The notes beneath the pieces were generated by a model. The model saw only the letters and a program-made list of their open reading frames with translations. It did not search any database and was not told the DNA's origin. Source: JACNLC01 sp964607375 (GTDB lineage Bacteria; Fidelibacterota; Marinisomatia; SCGC-AAA003-L08; JACNLC01). Taken from it: a DNA stretch of 11,337 nt. Both the position numbers and the translations under genes were made by a program. This document shows positions 1 to 6,842 of this stretch, one piece after another; the stretch's first letter is position 1, and every line of letters starts with the position of its first letter. The stretch covers positions 1-11,337 of the forward strand of contig CAZSJY010000060.1 of NCBI GenBank assembly GCA_964607375.1. Direction: 5' to 3'.

Positions 1-255
1 TTACTTTCTGTTACTCAACTTACCAAAAGTTGAGCCCTACATTACAATTTAGTAAATTGTCTTACTTTCTGTTACTTACCAAAAGTTGAGCCCTACATTA
101 CAATTTAGTAATTGTGTTACTTTCTGTTACTCAACTTACCAAAAGTTGAGCCATTACATTACAATTTAGTAAATTGTCTTACTTTCTGTTACTTACCAAA
201 AGTTGAGCCATTACATTACAATTTGGTAATTGTGTTACTTTCTGTTACTCAACTT
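1..255. repeat. Tandem REP-like palindromic repeat array (A-B-A-B-A')
   Basis: Five head-to-tail units each begin with TTACTTTCTGTTAC: 1-61 (A), 62-116 (B), 117-178 (A), 179-234 (B) and a truncated A at 235-255. A full A unit holds two palindromes. The first has 8-bp arms CTCAACTT and AAGTTGAG around loop ACCAA (14-34 in unit 1). The second is a perfect 17-mer with arms ACAATTTA and TAAATTGT around a central G (44-60). B units lack 5 nt of the left arm of the first palindrome and one A in the second. The first units may begin before the window edge. Such short palindromic units beside a Y1 transposase fit REP/BIME elements mobilised in trans by a REP-associated transposase; that link is inferred. 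No protein-coding signal is present; a short reading frame across it only translates the repeat. Confidence 0.9.
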
Positions 256-957
256 TTGGGATATTCATCATTGACATACGTAAACTCCCATTGTTTCCAA
301 TCTTTGACCAGTCTTGCTTTAACTGGATTCTGTTTGATGTAGTTTAACTGATTTACAAAATCATCTTCATTTCTAATTTCATGGTCATAGGATTCGTGCA
401 ACCAAAACTGACCTGATCTGTTTAGAAATCTATTACATTCAAAAGCTGTGTGCCGTTTAATTGAGTGCATAATCGTAGCTAGTGAAAAGTATTCATCTTT
501 CTCTCTGATTAATGGCTTTATCAATAAATGAGCGTGATTTGCCATTATGCAATATGCAAATAAATGATATCGTTTAGTATCCCAATAATGTAGAGTGTCA
601 GCAACTATCTGTGCACATTCACGGTTTCGCAAATAATTATCAGGATGGTCATATCTATCCAAAAAATCATCAAACTTTTCAAAATATCTTTGATAAAATT
701 CTCTCTTAAATTTCTCTACATTCTCTTTTATTATCTTTTTCAGATTCTCTTTGTAATAGTTTTTTGACTGTTTCATCTCATTGATAATATACTGGGGTAA
801 ACTAAGGGATAATCTAAAGGATAACGCATAAGTTCCACCTTCATTTTGAAAATGTGGAAGGTTCCTTTTATAATGTTTCTTAAATTTTAGATTATTTATA
901 TTCGTCATTTTTCTATTTACAATTTGGTAAATTGTGTTACTTTCTGTTACTCAACTT
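218..957 (-). mobile_element. Candidate transposase-plus-repeat unit bracketed by direct repeats
   Basis: The transposase gene is bracketed by near-identical direct repeats at 218-255 and 919-957 (38 and 39 nt, differing by one A). Both carry the TTTGG form of the second palindrome, whereas units 1 to 3 of the array have TTTAG. Left-hand similarity stops at 255 just inside the transposase 3' end; right-hand similarity starts at 919, ten bases before the start codon. This may be a REPtron-like unit that arrived as a block, or the repeats may have spread around a resident transposase gene. Exact element ends cannot be fixed from one copy. No inverted terminal repeats of a DDE-type IS were seen. 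Confidence 0.5.
249..908 (-). CDS. REP-associated tyrosine transposase (Y1/HUH family, RAYT)
   Basis: A 219-residue single-strand DNA transposase related to IS200/IS605 TnpA. The HUH metal-binding motif is HAH at residues 125-127 within MANHAHLLI (family form MPNHVHLL). The probable catalytic tyrosine is Y174 in HESYDHEIRNEDDF, followed by the family's Y-I-x-x-N-P element at 190-195 (YIKQNP). The N-terminus (NLPHFQNEGGTYALSFRL, residues 16-33) and the charged stretch at 44-90 ending FDDFLDRYDHP resemble the longer RAYT subgroup. Length and motifs look complete, so the protein is probably active. The start is ATG at 908, with no recognisable Shine-Dalgarno. The TGA stop (251-249) lies inside the truncated repeat unit. 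Known RAYTs bind and cleave cognate REP hairpins; the adjoining palindromes are the obvious candidate substrate (inference). It is flanked by repeats on both sides and has no partner gene such as tnpB. Confidence 0.9.
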   Translation of the reverse strand: MTNINNLKFKKHYKRNLPHFQNEGGTYALSFRLSLSLPQYIINEMKQSKNYYKENLKKIIKENVEKFKREFYQRYFEKFDDFLDRYDHPDNYLRNRECAQIVADTLHYWDTKRYHLFAYCIMANHAHLLIKPLIREKDEYFSLATIMHSIKRHTAFECNRFLNRSGQFWLHESYDHEIRNEDDFVNQLNYIKQNPVKARLVKDWKQWEFTYVNDEYPKS

Positions 958-975
958 ACCAAAAGTTGAGCCCTA
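919..975. repeat. REP-like repeat copy upstream of transposase
   Basis: An isolated copy of the array repeat. It begins with the second palindrome (ACAATTT, GGT, AAATTGT; 919-935), continues with the unit start TTACTTTCTGTTAC (937-950) and the complete first palindrome (950-970, 8-bp arms, 5-nt loop), and ends at CCCTA (971-975). It sits between the transposase start and the stop codon of the DUF4384 gene (982-980), 4 nt from that stop. On the minus strand the hairpin would lie at the very 3' end of the DUF4384 message, where REP elements often affect mRNA stability. No T-run follows it, so it is not a classical terminator. Confidence 0.85.
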
Positions 976-979
976 TTTT

Positions 980-1831
980 TCATTTCTTACTCATTACCAC
1001 ATACGGTAAACTTACTTGTTCAATTCTGTCTCGTGGGAAACCCATTATAAATTCCATTAGTTCTTTTATTGCCATTTTATAACTTCCCATTGTTAAATCA
1101 AAATTTTTATTTTTTGTTTTTTTATCAGATTTAATAGCTAAAACCATAATCATTTCAGTTATTTTCGTTTTGCCTTTGGGTAAATCAACTCTAAATTTTG
1201 TAATTTTACCTTTTTCAGTAGGCACTATCAATGTTTGTCCTTTATTAAGAAAATTATCAGAAATGTATTGGTTTGGCAATAATGCACTTACTGTTTCATC
1301 AGAGAGAATATTGAAAACATAAATAAAACAATCTTTACTCGAATTAATATCAATTATCATTTCATCACCATGTTGGTAATTTTCTCTATTAAGTGTTGCT
1401 TTCAGTTTAAAAAATGGATCACTTTCACCTACAAGTTTTCCAATTTTCGCTTTAAGAGTAACAACACTTATAAGATTATCATCTATTATTTTGGTTTCAT
1501 TAGAGAGGATTTCTTTTTCTAAAACAATCCCATTACTCATTGCATTAATTAGCTGACTAAAATGGTCAATATCTGTTTGCATATTAGTTTCTGCCATTAT
1601 AGAAAGGGATGTGCTTTTTATTTCTATTCCTGAAGTATATTCAATTATGTTTTTAAGTGCTTGATTTACAGCATTCTCATATGCGATTGCTGGAGTTAAA
1701 TCGTTATGAAATTCTACCCAAGCTGTTGCTTTATACCAGTCGGAACCAAGTTTAATAATTTCCTCATTTGGATATTCAATTTGTTGAGCAAAACCAATTG
1801 ATAACAAAATTAAAGCGAAAACATACTTCAT
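980..1831 (-). CDS. Secreted DUF4384 domain protein with LPP20/FlgT-like N-terminus
   Basis: A 283-residue exported protein of unknown function. Residues 1-15 (MKYVFALILLSIGFA) form a signal peptide with likely cleavage before QQ; no lipobox cysteine is seen, so it is probably periplasmic. Residues about 35-135 resemble the LPP20/FlgT N-terminal fold: an AIAYENAVNQALKNI helix, then a G-I-E-I-K-S-T-S segment and a central helix. Residues about 140-235 match DUF4384: FFKLKATLNRENYQHGDEM, the DCFIYVFNILSDE strand pair (167-179), LLPNQYISDN (184-193) and a late TEMIMVLAIKS strand. DUF4384 domains occur in surface-associated and secretion-related proteins but have no agreed biochemical role. The ATG at 1831 is chosen because it gives an intact signal peptide; AAGGG lies 13 nt upstream. 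The gene diverges from secD and its 3' end abuts the repeat copy at 919-975. TGA stop. Confidence 0.8.
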   Translation of the reverse strand: MKYVFALILLSIGFAQQIEYPNEEIIKLGSDWYKATAWVEFHNDLTPAIAYENAVNQALKNIIEYTSGIEIKSTSLSIMAETNMQTDIDHFSQLINAMSNGIVLEKEILSNETKIIDDNLISVVTLKAKIGKLVGESDPFFKLKATLNRENYQHGDEMIIDINSSKDCFIYVFNILSDETVSALLPNQYISDNFLNKGQTLIVPTEKGKITKFRVDLPKGKTKITEMIMVLAIKSDKKTKNKNFDLTMGSYKMAIKELMEFIMGFPRDRIEQVSLPYVVMSKK

Positions 1832-2067
1832 TATTTTAGAAACCCTTGTAATAGTTACGACCTAAATTTACTTTTTCTTTTAGTGTTTATACAAGAAAAG
1901 GATTTGAAATTATATGATTTACTTGTTTTGGCCAGATATGGCTATTTCACCGTTTTTTAAAACAACAGTTTGAACCAATTAACTTAACGCTTTAAATTGG
2001 CGAGCTTTTTTAAACTCAAATTTTGTAGTTTGAATTTATCTTAATTAGAAAATAAGAAAGAAAAAAT
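1832..2067. promoter_or_regulatory. Divergent intergenic region between DUF4384 gene and secD
   Basis: 236 bp with no supported gene. It must contain the start signals of both divergent genes. For the minus strand, a TATAAT hexamer (reverse complement of ATTATA at 1909-1914) and a TATAAA (1886-1891) are possible -10 elements, but neither has a convincing -35. For the plus strand a better candidate is given separately. No YajC gene precedes secD here, although yajC-secD-secF is a common order. Confidence 0.4.
1969..2000 (+). promoter_or_regulatory. Candidate promoter of secDF with internal inverted repeat
   Basis: TTGAAC (1970-1975) and TAAATT (1993-1998) are separated by 17 nt, a plausible sigma-70-type promoter about 70 nt before the secD start. 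The same bases also approximate the Bacteroidota-type pair TTTG and TAnnTTTG (TTTG 1969-1972, TAAATTGG 1993-2000, 20-nt spacer), with one mismatch. A 6-bp inverted repeat (CCAATT 1975-1980, AATTGG 1995-2000) spans the spacer and could be an operator. In a sequence this AT-rich, chance matches are common, so confidence is low. Confidence 0.3.
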
Positions 2068-3972
2068 ATGTTAAAGAATTTAGGAGTAAGGTGGTTTTTG
2101 ATTGGCGTTGTTCTGCTATTTGCAGCGTATCAAATATGGCCAACATACGAATATTACACAATGTCTGACGATGAAATATCTCAAATGGAGCTTGATAATC
2201 CCAAAAAACTAAAATCACTACACAAAAATTCAATAAATCTAGGATTAGACCTTCAGGGTGGAATGCATGTCATTTTAGAAGTGGATATACCTGTTTTGAT
2301 GGAAAAGCTTGCTGATCCTGCTGGTAGCGAGTTACTTGAAGCAATTAAAAAATCAGAAGAAGCTACTATAGAAAACAGTACTGAATTTTTTGACGAATTC
2401 AAAAATTATACTGAAGGTATCTCTCTAATTAGATATTACTCAAGTCTTGATGATTTAACAGGAAAAGATAATGCAAGTGTCATTACTGAACTTAAAAACC
2501 AAGGTGAAAATGCTATTCAGAGTGCTTTGGAGATTATTCGCAATCGTGTTGATGAATTTGGTGTTTCAGAACCTAATATTCAAAAATCCGGAAAACGCAG
2601 AATTATTGTTGAACTAGCAGGAGTTAAAAACCCGGAAAGAGCTAGAATTCTTATTCAAAGAACAGCTCTTTTAGAGTTTGCTCTTGTTAGAGATAATACA
2701 GAACTTCAAACTATTTTTGAAAATATTGATAATTCTTTGATTGCTTCAAATATAATTGAAGAACCTGAAATAGTAACTGAAGAAAATATAGTTACAGAAG
2801 ATACAGAAATCGACACTACGGAGACTGAACTAGATAAACTGATTTCAGGAAGCGATAGCGAGGAAGAGATTAATTTAATTTCAACTCCCGAAGAACTGTT
2901 AAAAGAGAAACCATTTTCAGGGTACTTAAAAGCTTTTCCAAATGGTATCGGGGTTTTGTCTGGTGATTACAATAAATTTAAAAAATTGTTAGAAAAAGAT
3001 AATGTGCAGAATTTAATTCCCAAAGATGCAGTATTCCGTTGGAGTAATAGAATTATGAGCGCAACCACAGAAGATGGATCTTTAGTAGAATACAGAAATT
3101 TGTATTATCTAAACGCAAATCCAATTCTTACTGGGGGAGTAGTAACAGAAGCTCGAGCTACAGTTGGAGGAGTAGGGTCTGATCAAACTGGTCAACCAGT
3201 TGTCAATTTAACCATGGATGCTAGTGGAGCAAAAACCTGGAGCAGATTTACCGGTGCTAATATCAACAGAAAAGTAGCCATTATCTTAGACAAGAAAGTA
3301 TATATGGCACCTGTAATTAGAGACCGAATCCCAGGAGGTAGAACTCAAATCAGTGGACTAGATAATATCGAAGAAGCAAAAGACATTGCTAATGTTCTAC
3401 GGGCTGGTAAACTACCAGCTCCTGTAAATGTTATTGAAGAACGGACAGTTGGTCCATCTTTAGGACAAGATTCAATTAATTCTGGTGCAAGAGCTATGTT
3501 TTATGGATTCCTGTTCGTAATTGTATTTATTGTTCTATATTACAATGCATCTGGACTTTTAGCAAATACGGCTCTAATCCTAAATCTATTCATTGTTATT
3601 TCTGTATTGGGATTACTAGAAGCTACATTAACATTACCCGGTATAGCTGGACTGATTTTAACAATTGGAATGGCAGTAGATGCAAATGTAATTGTCTTTG
3701 AAAGAATTAGGGAAGAACTTACTAAAGGAAAAACTGTTCGTGCATCTATTGATTCAGGTTATGAACGAGCTTTTGTAACAATTCTCGATGCAAATGTAAC
3801 TACACTAATTGCAGCGTTTGTATTAGCTTGGATAGGTTCTGGTCCAATTAAAGGATTTGCAATCACTCTAAGTGTTGGTATCATTTGTTCAATGTTTACC
3901 GCGATATTTGTAACCAGAACAATTTTAATGCTGTTCTGTAGTAAAAAACCATTAACTAAATTGAGTATCTAA
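2068..3972 (+). CDS. secD: Protein translocase subunit SecD
   Basis: An inner-membrane RND-family protein that, with SecF, uses the proton gradient to help draw preproteins from SecYEG into the periplasm. The 634 residues have family architecture: TM1 at about 8-24; the NLGLDLQGGMHVILEVD segment (57-73) opening the periplasmic P1 domain; SALEIIRNRVDEFGVSEP (142-159); the P1 head; VGPSLGQDSINSG (461-473) before TM2; and five C-terminal TM segments between about 477 and 623. LTIGMAVDANVIVFERIREE (531-550) holds the conserved membrane aspartate (D538) implicated in proton coupling. Residues about 226-285 form an unusually acidic Glu/Thr-rich insert in P1. Start ATG at 2068; the upstream tract AAGAAAG is a weak ribosome site. 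secF follows after 2 nt, so the two are co-transcribed. Unlike many Bacteroidota, SecD and SecF are not fused. Confidence 0.97.
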   Translation: MLKNLGVRWFLIGVVLLFAAYQIWPTYEYYTMSDDEISQMELDNPKKLKSLHKNSINLGLDLQGGMHVILEVDIPVLMEKLADPAGSELLEAIKKSEEATIENSTEFFDEFKNYTEGISLIRYYSSLDDLTGKDNASVITELKNQGENAIQSALEIIRNRVDEFGVSEPNIQKSGKRRIIVELAGVKNPERARILIQRTALLEFALVRDNTELQTIFENIDNSLIASNIIEEPEIVTEENIVTEDTEIDTTETELDKLISGSDSEEEINLISTPEELLKEKPFSGYLKAFPNGIGVLSGDYNKFKKLLEKDNVQNLIPKDAVFRWSNRIMSATTEDGSLVEYRNLYYLNANPILTGGVVTEARATVGGVGSDQTGQPVVNLTMDASGAKTWSRFTGANINRKVAIILDKKVYMAPVIRDRIPGGRTQISGLDNIEEAKDIANVLRAGKLPAPVNVIEERTVGPSLGQDSINSGARAMFYGFLFVIVFIVLYYNASGLLANTALILNLFIVISVLGLLEATLTLPGIAGLILTIGMAVDANVIVFERIREELTKGKTVRASIDSGYERAFVTILDANVTTLIAAFVLAWIGSGPIKGFAITLSVGIICSMFTAIFVTRTILMLFCSKKPLTKLSI

Positions 3973-3974
3973 AA

Positions 3975-4871
3975 ATGAAAATATTTAAGAAAACAAAAAT
4001 CAATTTTGTAGGGCACAGAAAAATTGCAAGTATTATCTCAGCAATTTTCATTGTTGCAGGTTTAATATCTTTAATTTCCAAAGGCGGACCTGCTTTAGCT
4101 ATAGACTTTACAGGAGGAACTGTAGTCCAGTTAAAGTTTGAAGAAGTTGTTGATATAGCAAACTTTAGAACAATATTAACTCAAAATGATTTTGAGAATT
4201 TTGAGATTTCAACTATCGGTGATGATAAAGAAATTTTAATCAAAACTGCTTTTGAAGGTTCAAATACCGAATTACAAGAGAAGTTAAAAACAGCTTTTGC
4301 TCCGAAAACTTTTGATACAAGAAGAGTAGAGGTTGTCGGACCTAAAATCGGGAAGGAACTCAGGTCCGATGCAGTGTATGCTGTTGTTGTCGCTTTAATA
4401 TTGATTCTCATCTACATTGCATTTAGGTTTGATTTTTATTATGCGTTAGGAAGTGTTGCAGCTTTGATTCACGATATTCTGATCACACTTGGAATTTTCT
4501 CACTATTAGGAATGGAAATTAATTTAGCCATTGTAGCAGCATTTTTGACAATTGTAGGTTATTCGCTTAATGATACTATTGTAGTATTCGATAGGATTAG
4601 GGAAAACATCAAACTATACGCTAAAGAAAAATTGGAACCAATAGTAAATATATCCCTAAACGAAACATTGAGTAGAACAATCATTACTTCATTCACTACC
4701 CTTGCTGTTGTTGTTTTTCTCTATATCCTAGGGGGTGAAGTAATCAAATTGTTTGCTTTTGCTTTGATTGTAGGTGTGGTGATTGGAACTTATTCTTCAC
4801 TATATGTAGCAAGTCCGGTAATGATTTATTTTGAAAATCGGGCAGGTAGAAAAATTGCAAGGAAAAAATAA
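3975..4871 (+). CDS. secF: Protein translocase subunit SecF
   Basis: The partner of SecD in the SecDF translocation motor, 298 residues, the usual SecF length. It shows TM1 at about 16-35, the SecF signature AIDFTGGTVVQLKF (42-55), a small periplasmic domain to about 118, VGPKIGKELRSDAV (121-134) before TM2, and the TM4 motif VGYSLNDTIVVFDRIREN (194-211) with D200 as the conserved coupling aspartate. The start codon lies 2 nt after the secD stop and has no Shine-Dalgarno, so translational coupling to secD is likely. It ends in a basic tail (GRKIARKK). A strong terminator 30 nt downstream closes the secDF transcription unit. Confidence 0.97.
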   Translation: MKIFKKTKINFVGHRKIASIISAIFIVAGLISLISKGGPALAIDFTGGTVVQLKFEEVVDIANFRTILTQNDFENFEISTIGDDKEILIKTAFEGSNTELQEKLKTAFAPKTFDTRRVEVVGPKIGKELRSDAVYAVVVALILILIYIAFRFDFYYALGSVAALIHDILITLGIFSLLGMEINLAIVAAFLTIVGYSLNDTIVVFDRIRENIKLYAKEKLEPIVNISLNETLSRTIITSFTTLAVVVFLYILGGEVIKLFAFALIVGVVIGTYSSLYVASPVMIYFENRAGRKIARKK

Positions 4872-4901
4872 ATTACAAATTGAAATTAATAGTACTTCTT
4901 T

Positions 4902-4931
4902 AAAAACTCCGAGTTTCTTCGGAGTTTTTTT
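4902..4931 (+). terminator. Rho-independent terminator after secF
   Basis: A perfect 11-bp stem has AAAAACTCCGA (4902-4912) pairing with TCGGAGTTTTT (4919-4929), a 6-nt loop GTTTCT, and a T-run extending to 4931. Its A-rich 5' arm could let it work in both directions. It lies between secF and purA and separates the two transcription units. Confidence 0.9.
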
Positions 4932-4971
4932 ATGTAAATTTTGAATAATATTTTAAGAGAAAGATAAATAA

Positions 4972-6240
4972 ATGTCAATTACATCTGTTATCGGTGGACA
5001 ATGGGGCGATGAAGGTAAAGGAAAAATTGTTGATTTCCTTAGTGAAAATGTAGGAATTGTAGCTCGATATCAAGGTGGTGCTAATGCTGGACATACCGTT
5101 TACATTGGTGAACAAAAAATTGTTTTACATCAAATACCATCAGGGATATTAAGACCTGATTGCATTACTATTATGGGAAATGGAATGGTCTTAGACCCGG
5201 TTGGTTTAGTTGAAGAAATGGAAATGTTAAACGATTTAAATATAAAAACAGAAAACAGAATTCATATTGCACTCAACACGAGCATCGTTACTCCAATACA
5301 TAAAGCAATCGATAAAGCTACTGAAACTGCAACTAATAATAGAATTGGAACAACTTGTAAGGGGATCGGACCAACTTATGCTGACAAATATAACAGGATT
5401 GGAGTTAGAGCATTTGATTTGTTAAATATCAAATCTTTAAAAGAAAAAATTAATGACAGATTAAATATGGCAAAGAAAAACAATGAACTTGTCGATATTG
5501 ATCCATCTTCTATTCAGAGCGAATTGGAGATATTTTATAAATCAGCTAAACAGATTTCTTCGTATGTGGGTGATACATTTTCTCTTTTACACCAACAAAT
5601 AAATAATGGAATCAATGTTTTAGTTGAAGGTGCACAAGGAACTTTATTAGATATCGATCACGGAACTTATCCTTTTGTAACATCCTCAAATCCAACAACT
5701 GGTGGAATTACAACAGGTCTTGGACTTCCCATTTCTAAAATTGATCGTAATATCGGTATCATAAAGGCTTATACAACTCGTGTTGGAAAAGGACCATTTC
5801 CTACCGAATTGTTTGATGATGACGGGAAAAAACTCAGTAAAGTAGGAAATGAATTTGGTGCAACAACTGGACGACCTCGACGGTGTGGATGGTTTGATGG
5901 CGTAGCTGCAAAGTATAGTTGTCAAGTAAATGGATTTACAGAAGTTGCACTAACTAAACTTGACATTCTTGATTCATTTGAAAAAATAAAAGTATGTGTA
6001 GAATATGAAATTGAAGGGAAAAGAACTAAAAGCATAGCTTCTGTAATGCATCGTTTAGATGAAATTCAGCCAATATACGAAACAATCCCCGGTTGGAATC
6101 AATCAACTAATAATGTTGAACATTTCAACGAATTACCTCTCCGAGCAAAGGAATACATCAGCTATTTATCTGAATTGATGGAAACACAGATTAAAATAGT
6201 TTCAATAGGACCAGAACGAAATCAAATTATCTCAAAATAA
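4972..6240 (+). CDS. purA: Adenylosuccinate synthetase
   Basis: A cytosolic enzyme joining IMP and aspartate with GTP hydrolysis to give adenylosuccinate, the first committed step to AMP. The 422 residues are the usual bacterial length (about 430). All landmarks are present: GGQWGDEGKGKIVDFL (8-23) with catalytic D13; GGANAGHTVY (35-44) with catalytic H41; TTCKGIGPTYADK (127-139); VLVEGAQGTLLDIDHGTYPF (216-235); TSSNPTTGG (237-245); TTRVGKGPFPTEL (268-280); GATTGRPRRCGWFD (296-309) for IMP/Arg contacts; LTKLD (327-331); and C-terminal IGPERNQII. Start ATG at 4972 with a weak AAGAGAAAG upstream. It lies 40 nt past the terminator. TAATAT at 4946-4951 is a possible -10, but I see no good -35. 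ogt begins directly after its stop. Confidence 0.98.
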   Translation: MSITSVIGGQWGDEGKGKIVDFLSENVGIVARYQGGANAGHTVYIGEQKIVLHQIPSGILRPDCITIMGNGMVLDPVGLVEEMEMLNDLNIKTENRIHIALNTSIVTPIHKAIDKATETATNNRIGTTCKGIGPTYADKYNRIGVRAFDLLNIKSLKEKINDRLNMAKKNNELVDIDPSSIQSELEIFYKSAKQISSYVGDTFSLLHQQINNGINVLVEGAQGTLLDIDHGTYPFVTSSNPTTGGITTGLGLPISKIDRNIGIIKAYTTRVGKGPFPTELFDDDGKKLSKVGNEFGATTGRPRRCGWFDGVAAKYSCQVNGFTEVALTKLDILDSFEKIKVCVEYEIEGKRTKSIASVMHRLDEIQPIYETIPGWNQSTNNVEHFNELPLRAKEYISYLSELMETQIKIVSIGPERNQIISK

Positions 6241-6741
6241 ATGATTCAATACTCACAATTTGATTCTATTATTGGGAAAATTACATTAACAGCTGTCCGT
6301 GAGGGGATTTGTCATGTTGCTCTACCTGGAGACGACTTAAATTCCACATTTAATTGGTGTAAAAATAATTTACATTGCGATGAATTTATCCGTTCATCAA
6401 AGTTGACAGAACACGCTGAATTTGAAATTCATGAATATCTTTTAGGTAAAATTCAAAATCTCTCGTTTTCGATTTTTCATTTTAACACTCATTTTCGCAA
6501 AAATGTTCTTAGTGAAGTTGCAAAAATCCCCTATGGTAAAACGGCATCTTATTCAGAAATTGCACAACTAATAAACAAACCTAGAGCAGTACGAGCTGTT
6601 GGGACTGCAAATGCTACTAATCCTTTACCCCTTGTTATTCCATGCCATCGTGTAATTGCGAAAAATGGTTCGCTTGGTGGTTTCGGTGGAGGTTTGAAGA
6701 TGAAAAAGTTTTTGTTACAATTGGAACAAGATAATTCATAG
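6241..6741 (+). CDS. ogt: Methylated-DNA--protein-cysteine S-methyltransferase
   Basis: A suicide repair protein that moves the methyl group from O6-methylguanine (and O4-methylthymine) to its own cysteine. The 166 residues fit a stand-alone Ogt without the Ada regulatory domain. The active site is PCHRVIAKNGSLGGFGGG (134-151) with acceptor C135. The helix-turn-helix is FRKNVLSEVAKIPYGKTASY (85-104) followed by SEIAQLINKPRAVRAVGTAN, with the arginine finger at about R118. The N-terminal ribonuclease-like domain (1-80) is divergent, as is common. The ATG follows the purA TAA with no gap and no Shine-Dalgarno, implying co-transcription and probable translational coupling with purA. The stop is TAG. 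The symbol ogt is by family; some genomes call it adaB or mgt. Confidence 0.95.
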   Translation: MIQYSQFDSIIGKITLTAVREGICHVALPGDDLNSTFNWCKNNLHCDEFIRSSKLTEHAEFEIHEYLLGKIQNLSFSIFHFNTHFRKNVLSEVAKIPYGKTASYSEIAQLINKPRAVRAVGTANATNPLPLVIPCHRVIAKNGSLGGFGGGLKMKKFLLQLEQDNS

Positions 6742-6842
6742 AATTTTCCTATTCAACCATTCCATTTATCTTTTGTAGTTTCTCTAACAATATTTTGGGT
6801 ATATATTGCCTGAAAGTAATCTAAATCGGAGATAATCAAAAT

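Noticed and set aside
1..255. CRISPR array
   Set aside because: The units are directly contiguous with no unique spacers; variation lies in small deletions within the repeat, and no cas genes are nearby.
112..342. A 76-codon plus-strand open frame through the repeat array
   Set aside because: It only translates the repeat (recurrent LPKVEPLHYNLV) and runs antisense into the transposase; no start signal or family resemblance.
2045..2233. Minus-strand small open frame over the secD start
   Set aside because: It is a shadow of the secD coding region with no family features. The same applies to other antisense or alternate-frame openings within secF, purA, the protease and the symporter.
6742..6842. 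Terminator or small RNA between ogt and the protease gene
   Set aside because: No stable inverted repeat with a T-run is visible; TATATA/TATATT near 6800 could be a -10 but has no convincing -35.
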